Shown: in pieces, positions 26,207-41,000 of the stretch
Numbering within the stretch: the stretch's first letter is position 1
How the letters are laid out: the number at the start of each line of letters is the position of its first letter
Source of the DNA: Crossaster papposus
Taxonomy: Eukaryota; Echinodermata; Asteroidea; Velatida; Solasteridae
DNA length: 64,000 bases
NCBI GenBank assembly: GCA_037893245.1
Contig: JBAIAA010000735.1
Location: 1 to 64,000 of the forward strand
Direction: 5' to 3'
Program-made: the position numbers and the translations under genes
Notes under the pieces: model-generated
What the model was told of the DNA's origin: nothing
What the model saw: the letters and a program-made list of their open reading frames with translations, nothing else
Database searches by the model: none

Positions 26207-27007
26207 GTGTCTACTTTGTCACTCCGAGTCGAGTACCTCATGTCATACCAAAAACTTGTTAGCAGAGCGAGGTTTCGATCCTCGGACCTCTGGGTTATGG
26301 GCCCAGCACGCTTCAACTGCGCCACTATGCCTCATGTAAATTTAGAAAATGCAAACAAATGAAAGCAGACATTCTAAAAACATTCTACAATATTTATTAA
26401 ATGTGAATAGCAGTGAAGCAAAAATACCTAGTTAGCAAAGCGAGGTTTTGGTCCTCGGACCTCTGGGCTATGGGCCCATCACGCTCTCGCTGCACTACTC
26501 TGCGTAACTATTTTTAATGAAAATGAAATCCCTATCAAATACAAAATTATCCTGAGCAGACCGAGGTTGTGATCATCCGAACTCTCGGTTACTGACCAAG
26601 AAAGGGTCTACTTTGTCACTCTGAGTCGAGTACTTCAAGTCATACCAAAAACTTATTAGCAGCAGAACGAGGTTTTGATCCTCGGCACTCTGGGTTATAG
26701 GCCCAGCAAGCTTCCACTGCGCCACCATGCCTCATGTAAATTTAGAAAAACAACAAACAAAATAAAAGCAGACATTTTAAAAACATTCTAAAATAATTAT
26801 TAAATTTGAATAACAGTGAAGCAAAAATACCTCTTTAGCAGAGCGAGGTTTCGGTCCTCGGGCCTCTGGGTTATGGGCCCATCACGCTTCCCACTGCACC
26901 ACTCTGCGTAACTATTTGTAATGAAAATGAAATCACTTTCAAGGAAATAATTATCCTGAGCAGACCGAGGTTGTGGTCAACCAAACTCTCGGGTACTGAC
27001 CAAGAAA

Positions 27008-30000
27008 GTGTCTACTTTGTCACTCCGAGTCGAGTACCTCATGTCATACCAAAAACTTGTTAGCAGAGCGAGGTTTCGATCCTCGGACCTCTGGGTTATG
27101 GGCCCAGCACGCTTCAACTGCGCCACTATGCCTCATGTAAATTTAGAAAATGCAAACAAAATGAAAGCAGACATTCTAAAAACATTCTACAATATTTATT
27201 AAATGTGAATAGCAGTGAAGCAAAAATACCTAGTTAGCAAAGCGAGGTTTTGGTCCTCGGACCTCTGGGCTATGGGCCCATCACGCTCCCGCTGCACTAC
27301 TCTGCGTAACTATTTTTAATGAAAATGAAATCCCTATCAAATACAAAATTATCCTGAGCAGACCGAGGTTGTGATCATCCGAACTCTCGGTTACTGACCA
27401 AGAAAGGGTCTACTTTGTCACTCTGAGTCGAGTACTTCAAGTCATACCAAAAACTTATTAGCAGCAGAACGAGGTTTTGATCCTCGGCACTCTGGGTTAT
27501 AGGCCCAGCAAGCTTCCACTGCGCCACCATGCCTCATGTAAATTTAGAAAAACAACAAACAAAATAAAAGCAGACATTTTAAAAACATTCTAAAATAATT
27601 ATTAAATTTGAATAACAGTGAAGCAAAAATACCTCTTTAGCAGAGCGAGGTTTCGGTCCTCGGGCCTCTGGGTTATGGGCCCATCACGCTTCCCACTGCA
27701 CCACTCTGCGTAACTATTTGTAATGAAAATGAAATCACTTTCAAGGAAATAATTATCCTGAGCAGACCGAGGTTGTGGTCAACCAAACTCTCGGGTACTG
27801 ACCAAGAAAGTGTCTACTTTGTCACTCCGAGTCGAGTACCTCATGTCATACCAAAAACTTGTTAGCAGAGCGAGGTTTCGATCCTCGGACCTCTGGGTTA
27901 TGGGCCCAGCACGCTTCAACTGCGCCACTATGCCTCATGTAAATTTAGAAAATGCAAACAAAATGAAAGCAGACATTCTAAAAACATTCTACAATATTTA
28001 TTAAATGTGAATAGCAGTGAAGCAAAAATACCTAGTTAGCAAAGCGAGGTTTTGGTCCTCGGACCTCTGGGCTATGGGCCCATCACGCTCCCGCTGCACT
28101 ACTCTGCGTAACTATTTTTAATGAAAATGAATTCCCTATCAAATACAAAATTATCCTGAGCAGACCGAGGTTGTGATCATCCGAACTCTCGGTTACTGAC
28201 CAAGAAAGGGTCTACTTTGTCACTCTGAGTTGAGTACTTCAAGTCATACCAAAAACTTATTAGCAGCAGAACGAGGTTTTGATCCTCGGCACTCTGGGTT
28301 ATAGGCCCAGCAAGCTTCCACTGCGCCACCATGCCTCATGTAAATTTAGAAAAACAACAAACAAAATAAAAGCAGACATTCTAAAAACATTCTAAAATAA
28401 TTATTAAATTTGAATAACAGTGAAGCAAAAATACCTCTTTAGCAGAGCGAGGTTTCGGTCCTCGGGCCTCTGGGTTATGGGCCCATCACGCTTCCCACTG
28501 CACCACTCTGCGTAACTATTTGTAATGAAAATGAAATCACTTTCAAGGAAATAATTATCCTGAGCAGACCGAGGTTGTGGTCAACCAAACTCTCGGGTAC
28601 TGACCAAGAAAGTGTCTACTTTGTCACTCCGAGTCGAGTACCTCATGTCATACCAAAAACTTGTTAGCAGAGCGAGGTTTCGATCCTCGGACCTCTGGGT
28701 TATGGGCCCAGCACGCTTCAACTGCGCCACTATGCCTCATGTAAATTTAGAAAATGCAAACAAAATGAAAGCAGACATTCTAAAAATATTCTACAATATT
28801 TATTAAATGTGAATAGCAGTGAAGCAAAAATACCTAGTTAGCAAAGCGAGGTTTTGGTCCTCGGACCTCTGGGCTATGGGCCCATCACGCTCCCGCTGCA
28901 CTACTCTGCGTAACTATTTTTAATGAAAATGAAATCCCTATCAAATACAAAATTATCCTGAGCAGACCGAGGTTGTGATCATCCGAACTCTCGGTTACTG
29001 ACCAAGAAAGGGTCTACTTTGTCACTCTGAGTCGAGTACTTCAAGTCATACCAAAAACTTATTAGCAGCAGAACGAGGTTTTGATCCTCGGCACTCTGGG
29101 TTATAGGCCCAGCAAGCTTCCACTGCGCCACCATGCCTCATGTAAATTTAGAAAAACAACAAACCAAATAAAAGCAGACATTCTAAAAACATTCTAAAAT
29201 AATTATTAAATTTGAATAACAGTGAAGCAAAAATACCTCTTTAGCAGAGCGAGGTTTCGGTCCTCGGGCCTCTGGGTTATGGGCCCATCACGCTTCCCAC
29301 TGCACCACTCTGCGTAACTATTTGTAATGAAAATGAAATCACTTTCAAGGAAATAATTATCCTGAGCAGACCGAGGTTGTGGTCAACCAAACTCTCGGGT
29401 ACTGACCAAGAAAGTGTCTACTTTGTCACTCCGAGTCGAGTACCTCATGTAATACCAAAAACTTGTTAGCAGAGCGAGGTTTCGATCCTCGGACCTCTGG
29501 GTTATGGGCCCAGCACGCTTCAACTGCGCCACTATGCCTCATGTAAATTTAGAAAATGCAAACAAAATGAAAGCAGACATTCTAAAAACATTCTACAATA
29601 TTTATTAAATGTGAATAGCAGTGAAGCAAAAATACCTAGTTAGCAAAGCGAGGTTTTGGTCCTCGGACCTCTGGGCTATGGGCCCATCACGCTCCCGCTG
29701 CACTACTCTGCGTAACTATTTTTAATGAAAATGAAATCCCTATCAAATACAAAATTATCCTGAGCAGACCGAGGTTGTGATCATCCGAACTCTCGGTTAC
29801 TGACCAAGAAAGGGTCTACTTTGTCACTCTGAGTCGAGTACTTCAAGTCATACCAAAAACTTATTAGCAGCAGAACGAGGTTTTGATCCTCGGCACTCTG
29901 GGTTATAGGCCCAGCAAGCTTCCACTGCGCCACCATGCCTCATGTAAATTTAGAAAAACAACAAACAAAATAAAAGCAGACATTCTAAAAACATTCTAAA

Positions 30001-33000
30001 ATAATTATTAAATTTGAATAACAGTGAAGCAAAAATACCTCTTTAGCAGAGCGAGGTTTTGGTCCTCGGGCCTCTGGGTTATGGGCCCATCATGCTTCCC
30101 ACTGCACCACTCTGCGTAACTATTTGTAATGAAAATGAAATCACTTTCAAGGAAATAATTATCCTGAGCAGACCGAGGTTGTGGTCAACCAAACTCTCGG
30201 GTACTGACCAAGAAAGTGTCTACTTTGTCACTCCGAGTCGAGTACCTCATGTCATACCAAAAACTTGTTAGCAGAGCGAGGTTTCGATCCTCGGACCTCT
30301 GGGTTATGGGCCCAGCACGCTTCAACTGCGCCACTATGCCTCATGTAAATTTAGAAAATGCAAACAAAATGAAAGCAGACATTCTAAAAATATTCTACAA
30401 TATTTATTAAATGTGAATAGCAGTGAAGCAAAAATACCTAGTTAGCAAAGCGAGGTTTTGGTCCTCGGACCTCTGGGCTATGGGCCCATCACGCTCCCGC
30501 TGCACTACTCTGCATAACTATTTTTAATGAAAATGAAATCCCTATCAAATACAAAATTATCCTGAGCAGACCGAGGTTGTGATCATCCGAACTCTCGGTT
30601 ACTGACCAAGAAAGGGTCTACTTTGTCACTCTGAGTCGAGTACTTCAAGTCATACCAAAAACTTATTAGCAGCAGAACGAGGTTTTGATCCTCGGCACTC
30701 TGGGTTATAGGCCCAGCAAGCTTCCACTGCGCCACCATGCCTCATGTAAATTTAGAAAAACAACAAACAAAATAAAAGCAGACATTCTAAAAACATTCTA
30801 AAATAATTATTAAATTTGAATAACAGTGAAGCAAAAATACCTCTTTAGCAGAGCGAGGTTTTGGTCCTCGGGCCTCTGGGTTATGGGCCCATCACGCTTC
30901 CCACTGCACCACTCTGCGTAACTATTTGTAATGAAAATGAAATCACTTTCAAGGAAATAATTATCCTGAGCAGACCGAGGTTGTGGTCAACCAAACTCTC
31001 GGGTACTGACCAAGAAAGTGTCTACTTTGTCACTCCGAGTCGAGTACCTCATGTCATACCAAAAACTTGTTAGCAGAGCGAGGTTTCGATCCTCGGACCT
31101 CTGGGTTATGGGCCCAGCACGCTTCAACTGCGCCACTATGCCTCATGTAAATTTAGAAAATGCAAACAAAATGAAAGCAGACATTCTAAAAATATTCTAC
31201 AATATTTATTAAATGTGAATAGCAGTGAAGCAAAAATACCTAGTTAGCAAAGCGAGGTTTTGGTCCTCGGACCTCTGGGCTATGGGCCCATCACGCTCCC
31301 GCTGCACTACTCTGCGTAACTATTTTTAATGAAAATGAAATCCCTATCAAATACAAAATTATCCTGAGCAGACCGAGGTTGTGATCATTCGAACTCTCGG
31401 TTACTGACCAAGAAAGGGTCTACTTTGTCACTCTGAGTCGAGTACTTCAAGTCATACCAAAAACTTATTAGCAGCAGAACGAGGTTTTGATCCTCGGCAC
31501 TCTGGGTTATAGGCCCAGCAAGCTTCCACTGCGCCACCATGCCTCATGTAAATTTAGAAAAACAACAAACCAAATAAAAGCAGACATTCTAAAAACATTC
31601 TAAAATAATTATTAAATTTGAATAACAGTGAAGCAAAAATACCTCTTTAGCAGAGCGAGGTTTCGGTCCTCGGGCCTCTGGGTTATGGGCCCATCACGCT
31701 TCCCACTGCACCACTCTGCGTAACTATTTGTAATGAAAATGAAATCACTTTCAAGGAAATAATTATCCTGAGCAGACCGAGGTTGTGGTCAACCAAACTC
31801 TCGGGTACTGACCAAGAAAGTGTCTACTTTGTCACTCCGAGTCGAGTACCTCATGTAATACCAAAAACTTGTTAGCAGAGCGAGGTTTCGATCCTCGGAC
31901 CTCTGGGTTATGGGCCCAGCACGCTTCAACTGCGCCACTATGCCTCATGTAAATTTAGAAAATGCAAACAAAATGAAAGCAGACATTCTAAAAACATTCT
32001 ACAATATTTATTAAATGTGAATAGCAGTGAAGCAAAAATACCTAGTTAGCAAAGCGAGGTTTTGGTCCTCGGACCTCTGGGCTATGGGCCCATCACGCTC
32101 CCGCTGCACTACTCTGCGTAACTATTTTTAATGAAAATGAAATCCCTATCAAATACAAAATTATCCTGAGCAGACCGAGGTTGTGATCATTCGAACTCTC
32201 GGTTACTGACCAAGAAAGGGTCTACTTTGTCACTCTGAGTCGAGTACTTCAAGTCATACCAAAAACTTATTAGCAGCAGAACGAGGTTTTGATCCTCGGC
32301 ACTCTGGGTTATAGGCCCAGCAAGCTTCCACTGCGCCACCATGCCTCATGTAAATTTAGAAAAACAACAAACCAAATAAAAGCAGACATTCTAAAAACAT
32401 TCTAAAATAATTATTAAATTTGAATAACAGTGAAGCAAAAATACCTCTTTAGCAGAGCGAGGTTTCGGTCCTCGGGCCTCTGGGTTATGGGCCCATCACG
32501 CTTCCCACTGCACCACTCTGCGTAACTATTTGTAATGAAAATGAAATCACTTTCAAGGAAATAATTATCCTGAGCAGACCGAGGTTGTGGTCAACCAAAC
32601 TCTCGGGTACTGACCAAGAAAGTGTCTACTTTGTCACTCCGAGTCGAGTACCTCATGTAATACCAAAAACTTGTTAGCAGAGCGAGGTTTCGATCTTCGG
32701 ACCTCTGGGTTATGGGCCCAGCACGCTTCAACTGCGCCACTATGCCTCATGTAAATTTAGAAAATGCAAACAAAATGAAAGCAGACATTCTAAAAACATT
32801 CTACAATATTTATTAAATGTGAATAGCAGTGAAGCAAAAATACCTAGTTAGCAAAGCGAGGTTTTGGTCCTCGGACCTCTGGGCTATGGGCCCATCACGC
32901 TCCCGCTGCACTACTCTGCGTAACTATTTTTAATGAAAATGAAATCCCTATCAAATACAAAATTATCCTGAGCGGACCGAGGTTGTGATCATCCGAACTC

Positions 33001-35027
33001 TCGGTTACTGACCAAGAAAGGGTCTACTTTGTCACTCTGAGTCGAGTACTTCAAGTCATACCAAAAACTTATTAGCAGCAGAACGAGGTTTTGATCCTCG
33101 GCACTCTGGGTTATAGGCCCAGCAAGCTTCCACTGCGCCACCATGCCTCATGTAAATTTAGAAAAACAACAAACAAAATAAAAGCAGACATTCTAAAAAC
33201 ATTCTAAAATAATTATTAAATTTGAATAACAGTGAAGCAAAAATACCTCTTTAGCAGAGCGAGGTTTTGGTCCTCGGGCCTCTGGGTTATGGGCCCATCA
33301 CGCTTCCCACTGCACCACTCTGCGTAACTATTTGTAATGAAAATGAAATCACTTTCAAGGAAATAATTATCCTGAGCAGACCGAGGTTGTGGTCAACCAA
33401 ACTCTCGGGTACTGACCAAGAAAGTGTCTACTTTGTCACTCCGAGTCGAGTACCTCATGTCATACCAAAAACTTGTTAGCAGAGCGAGGTTTCGATCCTC
33501 GGACCTCTGGGTTATGGGCCCAGCACGCTTCAACTGCGCCACTATGCCTCATGTAAATTTAGAAAATGCAAACAAAATGAAAGCAGACATTCTAAAAATA
33601 TTCTACAATATTTATTAAATGTGAATAGCAGTGAAGCAAAAATACCTAGTTAGCAAAGCGAGGTTTTGGTCCTCGGACCTCTGGGCTATGGGCCCATCAC
33701 GCTCCCGCTGCACTACTCTGCATAACTATTTTTAATGAAAATGAAATCCCTATCAAATACAAAATTATCCTGAGCAGACCGAGGTTGTGATCATCCGAAC
33801 TCTCGGTTACTGACCAAGAAAGGGTGTACTTTGTCACTCTGAGTCGAGTACTTCAAGTCATACCAAAAACTTATTAGCAGCAGAACGAGGTTTTGATCCT
33901 CGGCACTCTGGGTTATAGGCCCAGCAAGCTTCCACTGCGCCACCATGCCTCATGTAAATTTAGAAAAACAACAAACAAAATAAAAGCAGACATTCTAAAA
34001 ACATTCTAAAATAATTATTAAATTTGAATAACAGTGAAGCAAAAATACCTCTTTAGCAGAGCGAGGTTTTGGTCCTCGGGCCTCTGGGTTATGGGCCCAT
34101 CACGCTTCCCACTGCACCACTCTGCGTAACTATTTGTAATGAAAATGAAATCACTTTCAAGGAAATAATTATCCTGAGCAGACCGAGGTTGTGGTCAACC
34201 AAACTCTCGGGTACTGACCAAGAAAGTGTCTACTTTGTCACTCCGAGTCGAGTACCTCATGTCATACCAAAAACTTGTTAGCAGAGCGAGGTTTCGATCC
34301 TCGGACCTCTGGGTTATGGGCCCAGCACGCTTCAACTGCGCCACTATGCCTCATGTAAATTTAGAAAATGCAAACAAAATGAAAGCAGACATTCTAAAAA
34401 CATTCTACAATATTTATTAAATGTGAATAGCAGTGAAGCAAAAATACCTAGTTAGCAAAGCGAGGTTTTGGTCCTCGGACCTCTGGGCTATGGGCCCATC
34501 ACGCTCCCGCTGCACTACTCTGCGTAACTATTTTTAATGAAAATGAAATCCCTATCAAATACAAAATTATCCTGAGCAGACCGAGGTTGTGATCATCCGA
34601 ACTCTCGGTTACTGACCAAGAAAGGGTCTACTTTGTCACTCTGAGTCGAGTACTTCAAGTCATACCAAAAACTTATTAGCAGCAGAACGAGGTTTTGATC
34701 CTCGGCACTCTGGGTTATAGGCCCAGCAAGCTTCCACTGCGCCACCATGCCTCATGTAAATTTAGAAAAACAACAAACAAAATAAAAGCAGACATTCTAA
34801 AAACATTCTAAAATAATTATTAAATTTGAATAACAGTGAAGCAAAAATACCTCTTTAGCAGAGCGAGGTTTCGGTCCTCGGGCCTCTGGGTTATGGGCCC
34901 ATCACGCTTCCCACTGCACCACTCTGCGTAACTATTTGTAATGAAAATGAAATCACTTTCAAGGAAATAATTATCCTGAGCTGACCGAGGTTGTGGTCAA
35001 CCAAACTCTCGGGTACTGACCAAGAAA
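27008..35027. repeat. Ten regular HOR units
   Basis: Anchors p: 27008, 27810, 28612 (i), 29414 (v), 30216 (i), 31018 (i), 31820 (v), 32622 (v), 33424 (i), 34226. Units 27810 to about 31820 repeat 18187 to about 22197 with a constant offset of 9623 bp (twelve units, one of 801 bp): AATTCCC at 28129, GAGTTGAG at 28231 and CATCATGC at 30093. Unit 32622 has a private T-stem change (GATCTTCGG, 32696). The unit before 35028 has a private CTGACC in M3' (34982). Confidence 0.88.
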
Positions 35028-38000
35028 GTGTCTACTTTGTCACTCCGAGTCGAGTACCTCATGTCATACCAAAAACTTGTTAGCAGAGCGAGGTTTCGAT
35101 CCTCGGACCTCTGGGTTATGGGCCCAGCACGCTTCAACTGCGCCACTATGCCTCATGTAAATTTAGAAAATGCAAACAAAATGAAAGCAGACATTCTAAA
35201 AACATTCTACAATATTTATTAAATGTGAATAGCAGTGAAGCAAAAATACCTAGTTAGCAAAGCGAGGTTTTGGTCCTCGGACCTCTGGGCTATGGGCCCA
35301 TCACGCTCTCGCTGCACTACTCTGCGTAACTATTTTTAATGAAAATGAAATCCCTATCAAATACAAAATTATCCTGAGCAGACCGAGGTTGTGATCATCC
35401 GAACTCTCGGTTACTGACCAAGAAAGGGTCTACTTTGTCACTCTGAGTCGAGTACTTCAAGTCATACCAAAAACTTATTAGCAGCAGAACGAGGTTTTGA
35501 TCCTCGGCACTCTGGGTTATAGGCCCAGCAAGCTTCCACTGCGCCACCATGCCTCATGTAAATTTAGAAAAACAACAAACAAAATAAAAGCAGACATTCT
35601 AAAAACATTCTAAAATAATTATTAAATTTGAATAACAGTGAAGCAAAAATACCTCTTTAGCAGAGCGAGGTTTTGGTCCTCGGGCCTCTGGGTTATGGGC
35701 CCATCACGCTTCCCACTGCACCACTCTGCGTAACTATTTGTAATGAAAATGAAATCACTTTCAAGGAAATAATTATCCTGAGCAGACCGAGGTTGTGGTC
35801 AACCAAACTCTCGGGTACTGACCAAGAAAGTGTCTACTTTGTCACTCCGAGTCGAGTACCTCATGTCATACCAAAAACTTGTTAGCAGAGCGAGGTTTCG
35901 ATCCTCGGACCTCTGGGTTATGGGCCCAGCACGCTTCAACTGCGCCACTATGCCTCATGTAAATTTAGAAAATGCAAACAAAATGAAAGCAGACATTCTA
36001 AAAATATTCTACAATATTTATTAAATGTGAATAGCAGTGAAGCAAAAATACCTAGTTAGCAAAGCGAGGTTTTGGTCCTCGGACCTCTGGGCTATGGGCC
36101 CATCACGCTCCCGCTGCACTACTCTGCATAACTATTTTTAATGAAAATGAAATCCCTATCAAATACAAAATTATCCTGAGCAGACCGAGGTTGTGATCAT
36201 CCGAACTCTCGGTTACTGACCAAGAAAGGGTCTACTTTGTCACTCTGAGTCGAGTACTTCAAGTCATACCAAAAACTTATTAGCAGCAGAACGAGGTTTT
36301 GATCCTCGGCACTCTGGGTTATAGGCCCAGCAAGCTTCCACTGCGCCACCATGCCTCATGTAAATTTAGAAAAACAACAAACAAAATAAAAGCAGACATT
36401 CTAAAAACATTCTAAAATAATTATTAAATTTGAATAACAGTGAAGCAAAAATACCTCTTTAGCAGAGCGAGGTTTCGGTCCTCGGGCCTCTGGGTTATGG
36501 GCCCATCACGCTTCCCACTGCACCACTCTGCGTAACTATTTGTAATGAAAATGAAATCACTTTCAAGGAAATAATTATCCTGAGCAGACCGAGGTTGTGG
36601 TCAACCAAACTCTCGGGTACTGACCAAGAAAGTGTCTACTTTGTCACTCCGAGTCGAGTACCTCATGTCATACCAAAAACTTGTTAGCAGAGCGAGGTTT
36701 CGATCCTCGGACCTCTGGGTTATGGGCCCAGCACGCTTCAACTGCGCCACTATGCCTCATGTAAATTTAGAAAATGCAAACAAATGAAAGCAGACATTCT
36801 AAAAACATTCTACAATATTTATTAAATGTGAATAGCAGTGAAGCAAAAATACCTAGTTAGCAAAGCGAGGTTTTGGTCCTCGGACCTCTGGGCTATGGGC
36901 CCATCACGCTCTCGCTGCACTACTCTGCGTAACTATTTTTAATGAAAATGAAATCCCTATCAAATACAAAATTATCCTGAGCAGACCGAGGTTGTGATCA
37001 TCCGAACTCTCGGTTACTGACCAAGAAAGGGTCTACTTTGTCACTCTGAGTCGAGTACTTCAAGTCATACCAAAAACTTATTAGCAGCAGAACGAGGTTT
37101 TGATCCTCGGCACTCTGGGTTATAGGCCCAGCAAGCTTCCACTGCGCCACCATGCCTCATGTAAATTTAGAAAAACAACAAACAAAATAAAAGCAGACAT
37201 TCTAAAAACATTCTAAAATAATTATTAAATTTGAATAACAGTGAAGCAAAAATACCTCTTTAGCAGAGCGAGGTTTTGGTCCTCGGGCCTCTGGGTTATG
37301 GGCCCATCACGCTTCCCACTGCACCACTCTGCGTAACTATTTGTAATGAAAATGAAATCACTTTCAAGGAAATAATTATCCTGAGCAGACCGAGGTTGTG
37401 GTCAACCAAACTCTCGGGTACTGACCAAGAAAGTGTCTACTTTGTCACTCCGAGTCGAGTACCTCATGTCATACCAAAAACTTGTTAGCAGAGCGAGGTT
37501 TCGATCCTCGGACCTCTGGGTTATGGGCCCAGCACGCTTCAACTGCGCCACTATGCCTCATGTAAATTTAGAAAATGCAAACAAAATGAAAGCAGACATT
37601 CTAAAAATATTCTACAATATTTATTAAATGTGAATAGCAGTGAAGCAAAAATACCTAGTTAGCAAAGCGAGGTTTTGGTCCTCGGACCTCTGGGCTATGA
37701 GCCCATCACGCTCCCGCTGCACTACTCTGCATAACTATTTTTAATGAAAATGAAATCCCTATCAAATACAAAATTATCCTGAGCAGACCGAGGTTGTGAT
37801 CATCCGAACTCTCGGTTACTGACCAAGAAAGGGTCTACTTTGTCACTCTGAGTCGAGTACTTCAAGTCATACCAAAAACTTATTAGCAGCAGAACGAGGT
37901 TTTGATCCTCGGCACTCTGGGTTATAGGCCCAGCAAGCTTCCACTGCGCCACCATGCCTCATGTAAATTTAGAAAAACAACAAACAAAATAAAAGCAGAC

Positions 38001-41000
38001 ATTCTAAAAACATTCTAAAATAATTATTAAATTTGAATAACAGTGAAGCAAAAATACCTCTTTAGCAGAGCGAGGTTTTGGTCCTCGGGCCTCTGGGTTA
38101 TGGGCCCATCACGCTTCCCACTGCACCACTCTGCGTAACTATTTGTAATGAAAATGAAATCACTTTCAAGGAAATAATTATCCTGAGCAGACCGAGGTTG
38201 TGGTCAACCAAACTCTCGGGTACTGACCAAGAAAGTGTCTACTTTGTCACTCCGAGTCGAGTACCTCATGTCATACCAAAAACTTGTTAGCAGAGCGAGG
38301 TTTCGATCCTCGGACCTCTGGGTTATGGGCCCAGCACGCTTCAACTGCGCCACTATGCCTCATGTAAATTTAGAAAATGCAAACAAAATGAAAGCAGACA
38401 TTCTAAAAACATTCTACAATATTTATTAAATGTGAATAGCAGTGAAGCAAAAATACCTAGTTAGCAAAGCGAGGTTTTGGTCCTCGGACCTCTGGGCTAT
38501 GGGCCCATCACGCTCTCGCTGCACTACTCTGCGTAACTATTTTTAATGAAAATGAAATCCCTATCAAATACAAAATTATCCTGAGCAGACCGAGGTTGTG
38601 ATCATCCGAACTCTCGGTTACTGACCAAGAAAGGGTCTACTTTGTCACTCTGAGTCGAGTACTTCAAGTCATACCAAAAACTTATTAGCAGCAGAACGAG
38701 GTTTTGATCCTCGGCACTCTGGGTTATAGGCCCAGCAAGCTTCCACTGCGCCACCATGCCTCATGTAAATTTAGAAAAACAACAAACAAAATAAAAGCAG
38801 ACATTCTAAAAACATTCTAAAATAATTATTAAATTTGAATAACAGTGAAGCAAAAATACCTCTTTAGCAGAGCGAGGTTTTGGTCCTCGGGCCTCTGGGT
38901 TATGGGCCCATCACGCTTCCCACTGCACCACTCTGCGTAACTATTTGTAATGAAAATGAAATCACTTTCAAGGAAATAATTATCCTGAGCAGACCGAGGT
39001 TGTGGTCAACCAAACTCTCGGGTACTGACCAAGAAAGTGTCTACTTTGTCACTCCGAGTCGAGTACCTCATGTCATACCAAAAACTTGTTAGCAGAGCGA
39101 GGTTTCGATCCTCGGACCTCTGGGTTATGGGCCCAGCACGCTTCAACTGCGCCACTATGCCTCATGTAAATTTAGAAAATGCAAACAAAATGAAAGCAGA
39201 CATTCTAAAAATATTCTACAATATTTATTAAATGTGAATAGCAGTGAAGCAAAAATACCTAGTTAGCAAAGCGAGGTTTTGGTCCTCGGACCTCTGGGCT
39301 ATGGGCCCATCACGCTCCCGCTGCACTACTCTGCATAACTATTTTTAATGAAAATGAAATCCCTATCAAATACAAAATTATCCTGAGCAGACCGAGGTTG
39401 TGATCATCCGAACTCTCGGTTACTGACCAAGAAAGGGTCTACTTTGTCACTCTGAGTCGAGTACTTCAAGTCATACCAAAAACTTATTAGCAGCAGAACG
39501 AGGTTTTGATCCTCGGCACTCTGGGTTATAGGCCCAGCAAGCTTCCACTGCGCCACCATGCCTCATGTAAATTTAGAAAAACAACAAACAAAATAAAAGC
39601 AGACATTCTAAAAACATTCTAAAATAATTATTAAATTTGAATAACAGTGAAGCAAAAATACCTCTTTAGCAGAGCGAGGTTTCGGTCCTCGGGCCTCTGG
39701 GTTATGGGCCCATCACGCTTCCCACTGCACCACTCTGCGTAACTATTTGTAATGAAAATGAAATCACTTTCAAGGAAATAATTATCCTGAGCAGACCGAG
39801 GTTGTGGTCAACCAAACTCTCGGGTACTGACCAAGAAAGTGTCTACTTTGTCACTCCGAGTCGAGTACCTCATGTCATACCAAAAACTTGTTAGCAGAGC
39901 GAGGTTTCGATCCTCGGACCTCTGGGTTATGGGCCCAGCACGCTTCAACTGCGCCACTATGCCTCATGTAAATTTAGAAAATGCAAACAAATGAAAGCAG
40001 ACATTCTAAAAACATTCTACAATATTTATTAAATGTGAATAGCAGTGAAGCAAAAATACCTAGTTAGCAAAGCGAGGTTTTGGTCCTCGGACCTCTGGGC
40101 TATGGGCCCATCACGCTCTCGCTGCACTACTCTGCGTAACTATTTTTAATGAAAATGAAATCCCTATCAAATACAAAATTATCCTGAGCAGACCGAGGTT
40201 GTGATCATCCGAACTCTCGGTTACTGACCAAGAAAGGGTCTACTTTGTCACTCTGAGTCGAGTACTTCAAGTCATACCAAAAACTTATTAGCAGCAGAAC
40301 GAGGTTTTGATCCTCGGCACTCTGGGTTATAGGCCCAGCAAGCTTCCACTGCGCCACCATGCCTCATGTAAATTTAGAAAAACAACAAACAAAATAAAAG
40401 CAGACATTCTAAAAACATTCTAAAATAATTATTAAATTTGAATAACAGTGAAGCAAAAATACCTCTTTAGCAGAGCGAGGTTTTGGTCCTCGGGCCTCTG
40501 GGTTATGGGCCCATCACGCTTCCCACTGCACCACTCTGCGTAACTATTTGTAATGAAAATGAAATCACTTTCAAGGAAATAATTATCCTGAGCAGACCGA
40601 GGTTGTGGTCAACCAAACTCTCGGGTACTGACCAAGAAAGTGTCTACTTTGTCACTCCGAGTCGAGTACCTCATGTCATACCAAAAACTTGTTAGCAGAG
40701 CGAGGTTTCGATCCTCGGACCTCTGGGTTATGGGCCCAGCACGCTTCAACTGCGCCACTATGCCTCATGTAAATTTAGAAAATGCAAACAAAATGAAAGC
40801 AGACATTCTAAAAATATTCTACAATATTTATTAAATGTGAATAGCAGTGAAGCAAAAATACCTAGTTAGCAAAGCGAGGTTTTGGTCCTCGGACCTCTGG
40901 GCTATGGGCCCATCACGCTCCCGCTGCACTACTCTGCATAACTATTTTTAATGAAAATGAAATCCCTATCAAATACAAAATTATCCTGAGCAGACCGAGG

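Larger units (their letters stand above)
20593..27007. repeat. Eight HOR units including a three-unit tandem duplication
   Basis: Anchors p: 20593 (i), 21395 (i), 22197 (v), 22999 (i), 23801 (i), 24603 (v), 25405 (i), 26207 (delta-t, 801 bp). The D module before 20593 has CATCATGC (20470). Classes: i = AAAATATTC spacer, v = GTAATACC, delta-t = one-base loss plus CTCTCGCTG. Confidence 0.9.
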
